Of a stretch of DNA of 59,764 bases, positions 1-6,904 are shown in pieces. The stretch's first letter is position 1. The number at the start of each line of letters is the position of its first letter. Origin of the DNA: a virus; the IMG/VR virus record IMGVR_UViG_3300028008_001583, positions 1 to 59,764 of that record. One strand, written 5' to 3'. A program made the position numbers and the translations under genes. The notes beneath the pieces were generated by a model. It had not been told where the DNA came from, did not search any database, and worked only from the letters and a program-made list of their open reading frames with translations.

Positions 1-12
1 ATTTATATGTGT

Positions 13-18
13 TATACT
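13..18 (+). promoter_or_regulatory. -10 element of a promoter for the peroxiredoxin gene
   Basis: TATACT lies 26 bases before the ATG at 44, matching the -10 of the other sigma70-like promoters in this window (TATACT also occurs at 23010 and 42853). The -35 would fall before base 1, so the promoter is only partly visible. Confidence 0.5.
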
Positions 19-34
19 AGTAAATAATTACTAG
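17..34. repeat. Inverted repeat between -10 and ribosome-binding site
   Basis: CTAGTAA at 17-23 and TTACTAG at 28-34 are perfect inverted arms around ATAA. The right arm overlaps the AGGAG ribosome-binding site at 33-37. It could be a repressor operator, or an RNA hairpin that hides the ribosome-binding site. The function is inferred. Confidence 0.5.
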
Positions 35-43
35 GAGACATTT

Positions 44-580
44 ATGATCGAAGGGTTTAAAATACCGCAAGTAACATTTAAAACACGAGTTAGAGATGGA
101 AGTATAGGAGGCGATAATCCTTATCGATGGGAAGATAAAACTACGGATGATTACTTTAAAGGTAAGCGTGTAGTATTATTTTCACTTCCTGGTGCATTTA
201 CGCCAACTTGCTCTACCTACCAGCTTCCGGGCTTTGAAGAAAATTACGATAACATTCGTAACCAAGACATTGATGAAGTTTATTGTATGAGCGTTAACGA
301 TGCATTTGTTATGAATGCTTGGGCAAAGACGCAGGACATTCAAAACGTAAAAGTGATTCCGGATGGATCGGGCAATTTTACTCGCTTTATGGGTATGTTG
401 ATTGGCAAGAATCATTTAGGATTCGGGCTACGCAGTTGGCGTTACATGGCAATTATTAACGATGGTATAGTTGAGAAGTGGTGGCAGGAACCTGGTATTA
501 ATAACGATGGTTCGGACGATGATCCGTACATAGAATCAACACCAGAAAATTGCGTAAGCTATCTTGAACAAAATTTCTAA
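44..580 (+). CDS. Peroxiredoxin, Prx5/AhpC-TSA-like
   Basis: 178-aa thioredoxin-fold peroxidase expected to reduce hydrogen or alkyl peroxides in the infected cytoplasm. The active-site stretch PGAFTPTC places the peroxidatic cysteine at residue 56, and the typical Prx5 continuation SVNDAFVMNAW follows the next beta strand. A second cysteine near residue 170 could act as resolving residue, but that is not certain. The length is close to the usual 155-185 aa. AGGAG lies six bases before the ATG. The 3' end overlaps the next gene by 17 bases, so the two are probably co-translated. Peroxiredoxin is a host-like metabolic gene in a phage and would plausibly counter oxidative stress late in infection. 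Confidence 0.88.
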   Translation: MIEGFKIPQVTFKTRVRDGSIGGDNPYRWEDKTTDDYFKGKRVVLFSLPGAFTPTCSTYQLPGFEENYDNIRNQDIDEVYCMSVNDAFVMNAWAKTQDIQNVKVIPDGSGNFTRFMGMLIGKNHLGFGLRSWRYMAIINDGIVEKWWQEPGINNDGSDDDPYIESTPENCVSYLEQNF

Positions 581-1295
581 AGCACTTATTATTCGCAGGC
601 TCCAAGTTCCGTTATCAATGGAATATGCACAATTTTGTGCAGAGTCTTGCGAAAAACATAATCTAGATTACGAATTTATTGACGCTGTTGAATTTTTAGA
701 ATGTAGAGAAGCATTTAAGTCAGTGGGCGCAAAAAAAATTAATTCCTACAAAAATAGGGCAGGACTGCATAAAATGGGAAACTGTTGCTGTCACGCTTCT
801 CATATCAAATGTTGGAAACGCATTGTAGAATTAGATGAGACTTGTATAATTCTAGAACATGATGCAGTAGTAAAAGGAGATGTGCGTAACATAGAAATTC
901 CTGATATGGTTACTACTACTTTTGGACACCGTATTCAAAATATTGATGACTATACTCCTCCGCACGAAGCAACAAAATTAGTAAGAATTAAAAGAGCATT
1001 AGGATGTCATGCTTATGCACTTACTCCCAAAAGTGCTGAATGGTTATGGGAAGATGCTAGAGTTGGCGTAAAACTTGAGTTAGATTATTATCTTATGATT
1101 AATCCGCCAACTGTATTGCCTTTATATGTTTGCGAACCCCCGCAAGTTGTAGGATGGGAAAGAGCTTCAACAACAAGATTTACTAAAGACAACCAAACTC
1201 CAACGGCACAAATATTTACTGAGATTAATAATCAACATCCTGACTCTATTACTGAAGGTTGGAAAAAAGGATATAAACCTCAAAAAAGTGGTTGA
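564..1295 (+). CDS. Glycosyltransferase, family 25 (LPS biosynthesis) type
   Basis: 243-aa protein with the GT25-like core: an opening strand KALIIRR, the segment GNCCCHASHIKCW and then ILEHDAVV, which sits where family members have an acidic E-D/D-D metal-binding motif. Such enzymes add sugars to lipopolysaccharide or to collagen-like proteins. The TTG at 564 is chosen because it keeps the first beta strand and overlaps the peroxiredoxin gene for coupled translation. An ATG at 618 is the alternative and would remove that strand. The acceptor cannot be told. It could modify host surface glycans or virion proteins. The stop codon overlaps the -35 of the next promoter. Confidence 0.72.
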   Translation: MNKISKALIIRRLQVPLSMEYAQFCAESCEKHNLDYEFIDAVEFLECREAFKSVGAKKINSYKNRAGLHKMGNCCCHASHIKCWKRIVELDETCIILEHDAVVKGDVRNIEIPDMVTTTFGHRIQNIDDYTPPHEATKLVRIKRALGCHAYALTPKSAEWLWEDARVGVKLELDYYLMINPPTVLPLYVCEPPQVVGWERASTTRFTKDNQTPTAQIFTEINNQHPDSITEGWKKGYKPQKSG

Positions 1296-1319
1296 CATTG
1301 TTTGTAATGATGTTATATT
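1292..1319 (+). promoter_or_regulatory. Sigma70-type promoter
   Basis: TTGACA at 1292-1297, a 16-base spacer, then TATATT at 1314-1319. The predicted start is near 1326. No credible protein gene follows before the terminator at 1539, so this promoter appears to drive an RNA. Confidence 0.75.
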
Positions 1320-1325
1320 AGTTAC

Positions 1326-1570
1326 ATAAGTTAGGCGACGGTCTAAGTTAGATAGTGCAAGGAACGGTGTTGCGTAGTGACACAACTTGGCTAGTAGCTG
1401 TAGTGGCAACATATGATTGTAGAGATACAAAGATATGTTTTTGGAAGTAACTATCCGATGCTAGGCTCCTCCGAATTTGGCATGAGCTACTAGGAGGTTG
1501 TTGGTAATCATTAAGTCCAACCTATCACCTTATTATTAAAAGCTCGGCATTCTATGTCGGGCTTTTTCTC
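1326..1570 (+). ncRNA. Candidate structured small RNA (about 245 nt)
   Basis: The stretch is bounded by a sigma70 promoter and a strong intrinsic terminator, and contains no ORF worth calling. Strong secondary structure is visible. A hairpin at 1408-1439 has arms AACATAT/ATATGTT and TTGTA/TACAA, separated by a tandem GA/AG internal loop and closed by a GAGA (GNRA-type) tetraloop. A 9-bp long-range helix pairs 1391-1399 with 1485-1493. CTCCT at 1466-1470 could pair with the Shine-Dalgarno-like AGGAGG at 1492-1497. These are hallmarks of a folded RNA. It matches no tRNA, tmRNA or RNase P pattern I can recognise. The function is unknown. Confidence 0.6.
1539..1570 (+). terminator. Rho-independent terminator
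   Basis: A 12-bp stem (1539-1550 with 1554-1565, two or more G-U pairs) has a TCT loop and is followed by a T-rich run. It ends the candidate RNA and insulates it from the late promoter a few bases further on. Confidence 0.9.
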
Positions 1571-1575
1571 TTTGT

Positions 1576-1583
1576 GATAAATA
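1576..1583 (+). promoter_or_regulatory. T4-type late promoter
   Basis: GATAAATA followed by CTATTG. It matches the phage late consensus TATAAATA and stands ahead of the virion gene at 1677. Confidence 0.8.
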
Positions 1584-1676
1584 CTATTGTCAGATAGTGT
1601 GCCGCAAGGCGGACTTATGCTGCACCACAGCGTACTGGATAGAACCCAGATAGGACTACTAAACAGGAGAAAACAA
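1584..1676 (+). promoter_or_regulatory. Structured 5' leader of a late virion gene
   Basis: About 90 bases between the late promoter and the ATG hold three consecutive hairpins: GCC-GCAA-GGC at 1601-1610 (GNRA tetraloop), ATGCTG/CAGCGT at 1617-1633, and CTGG/CCAG at 1635-1649. An AGGAGA ribosome-binding site follows at 1665. The leader may control stability or timing of the message. That role is inferred. Confidence 0.5.
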
Positions 1677-2126
1677 ATGGGAAGACCAATTAATAAAAGG
1701 TTAATGGGAGCGCCAACAGCAGGCGGATCCGAAATCAAAGTAAACTTTCATAACGGCACAGCAGTTAAAGAAGGCTATATTGTAAAGCAAAAAGGCTCAA
1801 AGAAATTTGTATGCGAAGAAATTGAAACAGCAGGCGAATTTACTTGTGTATTAAAAACTGGGGTATTACCAGCAGCATTACAAGAAGGCGAAATGTCAAT
1901 TTCAGTACTAGGCGATGATGGCGAAACATATGGCGTAAGCAAAATTTCAGGCCGTAAAGTTACACTAGCAGCTCCGAGTGCAACAGGTTCAAACGCATTA
2001 GATGGCACATCAATTGCATGGAACTTTACAGTAGACGGCGCAGACGGTGCAGTACAAATTGAAGAAGCTGGCGATGATAACACATTAACTGGTACCGACG
2101 ACGACGACTTCACCGAAGACGCATAA
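1677..2126 (+). CDS. Hypothetical virion protein
   Basis: 149 aa from the ATG at 1677, which has AGGAGA eight bases upstream. An in-frame TTG at 1587 lies inside the structured leader and has no ribosome-binding site. The protein begins MGRPINKR, is rich in beta-forming and Gly/Thr residues, and ends in a very acidic tail of aspartates and glutamates. I do not recognise a characterised family. Its late promoter and its place before the fibre genes suggest a structural role. Confidence 0.7.
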   Translation: MGRPINKRLMGAPTAGGSEIKVNFHNGTAVKEGYIVKQKGSKKFVCEEIETAGEFTCVLKTGVLPAALQEGEMSISVLGDDGETYGVSKISGRKVTLAAPSATGSNALDGTSIAWNFTVDGADGAVQIEEAGDDNTLTGTDDDDFTEDA

Positions 2127-2146
2127 GTTATAATCTAGGATAGACT

Positions 2147-3130
2147 ATGTCAAAGTTCATTAAAACAAGTAGTGACGATTTAACATTAAAAACAGCTTCG
2201 GGAGGAACAATTAATCTTGAAACTGGTACAGGTGTTGGATTAGTTTCAGTCTCAGGAGACTTGCGTGTTTTGGGAACTACGACGACAGTAAATTCAACAG
2301 AAGTAACTGTAGCAGATAATATCATTGAATTAAACACCGGTGAAACTAGCGGCAGCGTAACACTAGGTTCAGCGGGTTTAAAGATTGATAGATCATACGA
2401 AGGGTCTACTCCTCCAGCAGGACAAGGCGATGTGTTTTGGGCGTATCATGACGATACGCCTGATCCTATCAATGGTAGAGGTCTGTGGAGAGCAAGGCAC
2501 GACGGCGGCGAGTTTGTAGGTATTGCAACTAATCACATTAGTACTAGCGGCACGGATCTTACATTAATTAATGCTGTATCGGGCGTAGTTACAGTAGGAA
2601 CAAGTTCTGCATATGAATCAAGAGTTACAGATCCTAATCATATGCCAAATAAAAAATATGTTGATGATTCTATTGTAAACGCTTTTGCAACAGTTCTTTT
2701 ACCACAAATTGGTGACGGAATAATAGATGTTTCGGGTGTTGTAGTTTCAGACAATGAAAACAGCGGCGTTGACAGTGTTATCAATTTTTCAATTGACGGG
2801 AATGTTATTTCTTCAGTATTTGCAGATAGATGGGAATTTGACGAAATTAGAATTGCTGGAACTGTAATTGAAACACTCAGCAGTAATGAAGATTTAATTT
2901 TGCGAGCACCAGGTACTGGAAATGTTAGAATTGATGATACCGTACATATAAACAGTGTTCCGGGAGACGATGATATTATTTTAGAACCGCCTGTACCAAC
3001 AGACGGCGCAAAGATTTATGTATCAGATCAATATACGGGCAAAAGCGGAATATATTTCGTTAATCAAAATAATAATAGAGACGAATTAGTAAGTAAAAAC
3101 AGAGCACTTCTTTTTGGAATGCTTTTTTAA
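2147..3130 (+). CDS. Tail-fibre-like structural protein
   Basis: 327 aa. The first 100 residues repeat short beta segments such as DLTLKTASGG and INLETGTGVG, typical of trimeric phage fibre shafts. A PNKKYVDD motif near residue 166 resembles the collar seen in fibre proteins that carry a terminal assembly domain. Further segments (NEDLILRAPGTGNV) match motifs in the larger fibres downstream at 4255 and 6905, showing family kinship. The ATG is 20 bases after the previous stop, with an AGGAT-like site. The fibre or baseplate location is inferred. Confidence 0.65.
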   Translation: MSKFIKTSSDDLTLKTASGGTINLETGTGVGLVSVSGDLRVLGTTTTVNSTEVTVADNIIELNTGETSGSVTLGSAGLKIDRSYEGSTPPAGQGDVFWAYHDDTPDPINGRGLWRARHDGGEFVGIATNHISTSGTDLTLINAVSGVVTVGTSSAYESRVTDPNHMPNKKYVDDSIVNAFATVLLPQIGDGIIDVSGVVVSDNENSGVDSVINFSIDGNVISSVFADRWEFDEIRIAGTVIETLSSNEDLILRAPGTGNVRIDDTVHINSVPGDDDIILEPPVPTDGAKIYVSDQYTGKSGIYFVNQNNNRDELVSKNRALLFGMLF

Positions 3131-3139
3131 GGAATAGAA

Positions 3140-3670
3140 ATGGCAATAGTAAATGCACAAATAAAAATTACTGACACTAACGTATTAGATCCATTTGGAG
3201 CAAATCCTGCGCCTTATGAAGGTGCAGTACCACAAAATAAGACTTATGCTATAACAAACATACTTATATGTAATCCTTCAACATCTGATACGATTGCGTT
3301 TGATATGCATTTAGTTCCGTTTAATGATCCTATCGATACAAACACAACAGCAGTAGTAAAAAGTTTAAGTTTACCACCAGGCGAAACTTTTACATTTGAT
3401 TCAGAAAGGGTAATTTTAGAACAAGGCGATAGAATAGTATTAATTGCAGATACTGAAGGAAGTTTTGGTAACATTTCTGTAAGCAACATTGTTCCAGGAA
3501 AAACTTATCAAATTGTTACACCTGGAGATACCGACTTTGTTTCAATTAATTCTCCTAATAATACAGTAGGAACATCATTTATTGCATCTGCTGCCGGAAC
3601 AGGAACTGGAACTGTTACTTTAGAAGGATATAGCGCATTAGCAGCAACAGTAAGTTATATGGAAGTGTAA
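3140..3670 (+). CDS. Small virion protein with inserted beta repeat
   Basis: 176 aa. The flanking parts match the plan of the 109-aa and 105-aa proteins at 10254 and 19577: an I.N motif, a proline-glycine turn, and a closing strand AATVSY. Unlike them it carries an insert of about 50 residues containing GKTYQIV, GDTDFVSI, VGTSF and GTGTGTV. This looks like the phage beta repeat found in many fibre-associated proteins. No enzymatic motif is visible. It is probably a fibre accessory or decoration subunit. Confidence 0.6.
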   Translation: MAIVNAQIKITDTNVLDPFGANPAPYEGAVPQNKTYAITNILICNPSTSDTIAFDMHLVPFNDPIDTNTTAVVKSLSLPPGETFTFDSERVILEQGDRIVLIADTEGSFGNISVSNIVPGKTYQIVTPGDTDFVSINSPNNTVGTSFIASAAGTGTGTVTLEGYSALAATVSYMEV

Positions 3671-3671
3671 G

Positions 3672-4232
3672 ATGAGATTACTCAAAGCGCAAAATACTAA
3701 TCTGCGAAACATATATGGTAAAGGCGTGAAGTATGACTATGACAATCAAGTTATTGTAGATAGCCAAAGAGCTATGCTTGTTCCTAAAGGACCACTTAGT
3801 GAGCAGCCAGGACAGCCTGGAGTTATAACAGGAGCAGTTAACGGTCAGATTCGTTACAACACAACCGATGAGCAGTTAGAAGCATACCAAGACGGCGCCT
3901 GGAGAGAAATACGTTTTAAAGAACCTAATAGAGATCCAGGAATAGTTTGGCAAAATTTAGGAACTGGCGACGGTACAGAAACAGTATTTGGCGAACTTCA
4001 AAGCAATGATACTGATTACCCTTATCCAATAGCAAAAGAGCATATACTTGTTCTTGTAGAAAATGTTATACAAATACCGCTTGACAATTATAGTATTAGA
4101 CAAACAGCTGAAGTTGATACTACAGGTCCTAATGCACCTTACACATCAACAGGCACTGGCTGGTGGGTAGAATTTACATCTGCTGTCCCTATAGACAAAG
4201 AAGTAACTATAATTCATAACCTAGACAAATAA
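3672..4232 (+). CDS. Hypothetical fibre-associated structural protein
   Basis: 186 aa, starting one base after the previous stop, with GGAAG upstream. It contains GQIRYNTTDEQLEAYQDGAW, the RYNT-x-LE-x-Y-x-G-x-W motif that recurs near the C-terminal part of the large fibres at 4255 and 6905. The second half (EHILVLVENVIQIP, a Y-S-I turn, and VTIIHNL) looks like a compact beta domain. Position and motif sharing point to a fibre-linked virion protein. The exact role is unknown. Confidence 0.6.
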   Translation: MRLLKAQNTNLRNIYGKGVKYDYDNQVIVDSQRAMLVPKGPLSEQPGQPGVITGAVNGQIRYNTTDEQLEAYQDGAWREIRFKEPNRDPGIVWQNLGTGDGTETVFGELQSNDTDYPYPIAKEHILVLVENVIQIPLDNYSIRQTAEVDTTGPNAPYTSTGTGWWVEFTSAVPIDKEVTIIHNLDK

Positions 4233-4235
4233 ATA
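4228..4235 (+). promoter_or_regulatory. T4-type late promoter
   Basis: AATAAATA overlapping the stop of the upstream gene, 19 bases before the ATG of the 828-aa fibre gene. Confidence 0.75.
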
Positions 4236-4236
4236 C

Positions 4237-4252
4237 AGTATCAGGAGATACT
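4237..4252 (+). promoter_or_regulatory. Hairpin presenting the ribosome-binding site
   Basis: AGTATC at 4237-4242 and GATACT at 4247-4252 form a perfect 6-bp stem whose tetraloop is AGGA, the Shine-Dalgarno core. Read-through transcripts would carry the full hairpin. A transcript from the late promoter at 4228 would start near 4241 and lack the left arm. The two messages could therefore differ in translation. Confidence 0.45.
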
Positions 4253-4254
4253 AG

Positions 4255-6741
4255 ATGCCAGAACCAAAGAATGGCCGTATAGGCGGCGGTGTACTTAAAG
4301 ATAATCTAGAAATTTACCAAGGGGGCACCCCCGGAGGTAGAGATTATTTAAATTTCGCAAATTTACAAACAGACATTGATTCTGGAAATCCTTTACTGCA
4401 CCTTAACGCTAAAGATGAACAAATTGGTGTTAATACCGATAGTATTTCTTTTGATTTACAAACTCCTAATAATATTGGTTCTAGTAATATAATTGCATCT
4501 ACTACAAGTATTGCAAACTTATTTGATATTACGTCAAATCGTATAGACTATCTTGTTGGTTCAGATCTGTTACTTTCTTCAGCAGTTGATATCGAAGCAA
4601 CTGCAATAAGCACGAATAATCTTTTGTTAGATTATAATACAATAAGCACATACACTTCTGATTCAAACATAGAGTTGCGACCAAATGCTGCATTTGTAAA
4701 TATTAGATCACACTGGAATAATACAGGATCCATACATGCAACAGGAAATATTGAATTCGGTGGAAACTTTACTCTAGGTGATTCAGATCAGGATAATGTA
4801 GTATTTGAAGCAGACGTTGCTAGTGACATATTACCCGATACGACAGACAACGTTTCATTAGGATCTCCGAGTAAACGGTTTGATAAAATATATAGTAGGG
4901 CATTAGACACACGCAGTTTAACGTCAGAAAAAGTTGTATTATCAGGTACACGCCTTGAATTACGTCAAGGTAATATTTTTTATGTAAGCACACTAGGAGA
5001 TGATACAAACGTTGGCGATCATCAACACGGTGCTTTTAGAACAATTAAACATGCTTTAGACGTAGTTGACGCTAGCTCTGCAGGCCCTGTAACTATTCAT
5101 GTATATCCTGGAGAATACGAAGAAGAATTTCCGTTAATTGTGCCTGAACGAGTTACAATATCAGGTGAAGATATAAGAAACTGTATTATTAAACCTACTA
5201 CTGGTACAAATACAAATAATGCATTTGAAGTTAATCAAAATGTTACAATCGAAAATATTACAATAAAAGATTTTTTTAGCCCAGGATATGCATTTACATT
5301 TGCAAATAATGCAATTATAACAGAACGCTCGCCGTACATTAGAAACATAACTGTTATAACAAAAGGAAGTGTTGTGAGTGCTACAGATCCAAGAGGATTT
5401 GATCAAGGCGATGCAGGCAAAGGTGCACTTATTGACGGGTCAATTACGGCATCTAGTTTAACTGAAGCTAGTATGCTATTTCATGCTGCAACATTTATAA
5501 CACCAGGCGTTGATGCAATTACAATGACAAATGGCGTTAGAGTAGAATGGCTCAACAGTTTTACTTATTACGCAAATAGAGGATTGTATGCAATAAACGG
5601 AACTGCTGGTAAAGCTAATAATGGGTCAACATTTGGTGCAGAAGTTAGGTCAATTGGATCAGCATGTGTATATGGTAACTTTGGTGCAGTAGCAGACGGC
5701 GCAGATACGTTAATGTATTTAATAACGCACAACTTTGCATATATCGGTACAGGTAAAGACAAGTCAAACGACAAATCATTATCAATAGAAAATAATGAAA
5801 TTGTTAAAATAAACAACGGTGTTATACATTTTACTAGTACAGACGAAACAGGAAAATTCCGTGTAGGAAATAATTTTTTTGCTGATTTCGAAACTGGTAC
5901 AACAAGTATAGATGCAAGTGCAATTGATTTTAGTGGAATAAGTCAAATCATTACACGTAGTGGCGATAGCGAAACTTTTATAAATGGATCAAGAATTGAT
6001 ACAGGAAATATAAGAATTAGTGGTAACACTATTACTACAATTGATAATGAATTAGTACTTACACCTGTAACAGGAATATTTAATACTGACAATAATCCGG
6101 GATTAATATTAAGTAATAGCGACGACACTACAAGAACTAATATTCAAGGAAGTATTAGGTATAATACTAGTACAAATTTATTTGAAGGCTATTCTACAGG
6201 CAATCTCAGTTTTGGCGGAACTTATTCTGATGATAGAGCAACAAGTTTGCGAGCACATCAAACTAATAACACAATTATATTAACAGCAAATAATGTTGTA
6301 GCAGGAACATTAGATGCAACAAAATTAAGCTTAGTAGGGTTATCAGACGGAGACGTGTTATTTGATAATAATCTTATTACAACAACAGAATCTAATTCTA
6401 ATTTAGAACTTAGAAGAAACGGAACAGGAATAATTGAAGCTTTTGATATAGATCTTAGAGATAAAAATATTATCAATACCTCTAATAATACATTAGTTTT
6501 AGGTGCTGTAGGCGAAGGCTATGTAAAATTTGATAGTACTACAGGTCTTGTTATACCGTGGGGTAATACAATATCTCGACCTCCTAGTCCCGAATTAGGA
6601 GACACACGCTGGAATACAAGCGACGATCAATTAGAAACTTGGAACGGTACTGAATGGCAACGTAGTGCAGGTACAGGTGAAGACGTTGATGCTAATACAA
6701 TTAACGAATTACTAGATCTTTACACTATAGTTTTAGGTTAA
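4255..6741 (+). CDS. Tail fibre protein with right-handed beta-helix (828 aa)
   Basis: Residues 1-235 are repeated short beta motifs including GNIEFGGNFTLGDSDQDN. From about residue 238 (FYVSTLGDDTN) to 495 a pectate-lyase-like beta-helix is expected, with IHVYPGEYEE, VTISGEDIRNC and ITVITKG rungs and the conserved block DPRGFDQGDAGKGA. The C-terminal third repeats the shaft motifs and carries RWNTSDDQLETWNGTEW. It is paralogous over its length to the 1114-aa protein at 6905 but lacks that protein's jelly-roll insertion. Such fibres bind or degrade host surface polysaccharide. No catalytic residues can be asserted. Confidence 0.78.
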   Translation: MPEPKNGRIGGGVLKDNLEIYQGGTPGGRDYLNFANLQTDIDSGNPLLHLNAKDEQIGVNTDSISFDLQTPNNIGSSNIIASTTSIANLFDITSNRIDYLVGSDLLLSSAVDIEATAISTNNLLLDYNTISTYTSDSNIELRPNAAFVNIRSHWNNTGSIHATGNIEFGGNFTLGDSDQDNVVFEADVASDILPDTTDNVSLGSPSKRFDKIYSRALDTRSLTSEKVVLSGTRLELRQGNIFYVSTLGDDTNVGDHQHGAFRTIKHALDVVDASSAGPVTIHVYPGEYEEEFPLIVPERVTISGEDIRNCIIKPTTGTNTNNAFEVNQNVTIENITIKDFFSPGYAFTFANNAIITERSPYIRNITVITKGSVVSATDPRGFDQGDAGKGALIDGSITASSLTEASMLFHAATFITPGVDAITMTNGVRVEWLNSFTYYANRGLYAINGTAGKANNGSTFGAEVRSIGSACVYGNFGAVADGADTLMYLITHNFAYIGTGKDKSNDKSLSIENNEIVKINNGVIHFTSTDETGKFRVGNNFFADFETGTTSIDASAIDFSGISQIITRSGDSETFINGSRIDTGNIRISGNTITTIDNELVLTPVTGIFNTDNNPGLILSNSDDTTRTNIQGSIRYNTSTNLFEGYSTGNLSFGGTYSDDRATSLRAHQTNNTIILTANNVVAGTLDATKLSLVGLSDGDVLFDNNLITTTESNSNLELRRNGTGIIEAFDIDLRDKNIINTSNNTLVLGAVGEGYVKFDSTTGLVIPWGNTISRPPSPELGDTRWNTSDDQLETWNGTEWQRSAGTGEDVDANTINELLDLYTIVLG

Positions 6742-6779
6742 CAAAACAATAACCTATCAGACTATAATTCACACTTTTA

Positions 6780-6787
6780 GCTAAATA
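6780..6787 (+). promoter_or_regulatory. T4-type late promoter (variant)
   Basis: GCTAAATA followed by CTATTA. One base departs from the usual -ATAAATA, but the downstream CTATT matches the other sites in this phage. Confidence 0.6.
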
Positions 6788-6789
6788 CT

Positions 6790-6904
6790 ATTAATGCAGT
6801 ACAGCGACCATTGTATTGCAGGGTCAAACTGTGGTTAACCAGCAAAGAGCCGTGAGGCTGAGAATTTGGCTAGAGGGACAGGATCCCCGTATTGAGGAGA
6901 AGAG
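6790..6904 (+). promoter_or_regulatory. Structured 5' leader of the 1114-aa fibre gene
   Basis: The intergenic stretch folds into a 9-bp stem at 6795-6803/6812-6820 (one G-U pair), the palindrome TGGTTAACCA around 6831-6840, AGCC-GTGA-GGCT at 6848-6859 (GNRA-type loop), and GGGA/TCCC at 6875-6887. GAGGAG lies just before the ATG at 6905. The design echoes the leader at 1584-1676. Confidence 0.5.

Noticed and set aside
1326-1538. tRNA, tmRNA or RNase P RNA
   Set aside because: No T-loop, no CCA-type acceptor end, and no convincing tag ORF. The 11-codon frame at 1458 lacks support.
1587-1676. Extended N-terminus of the protein at 1677
   Set aside because: The TTG at 1587 has no ribosome-binding site and lies in a folded leader. 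AGGAGA precedes the ATG at 1677.
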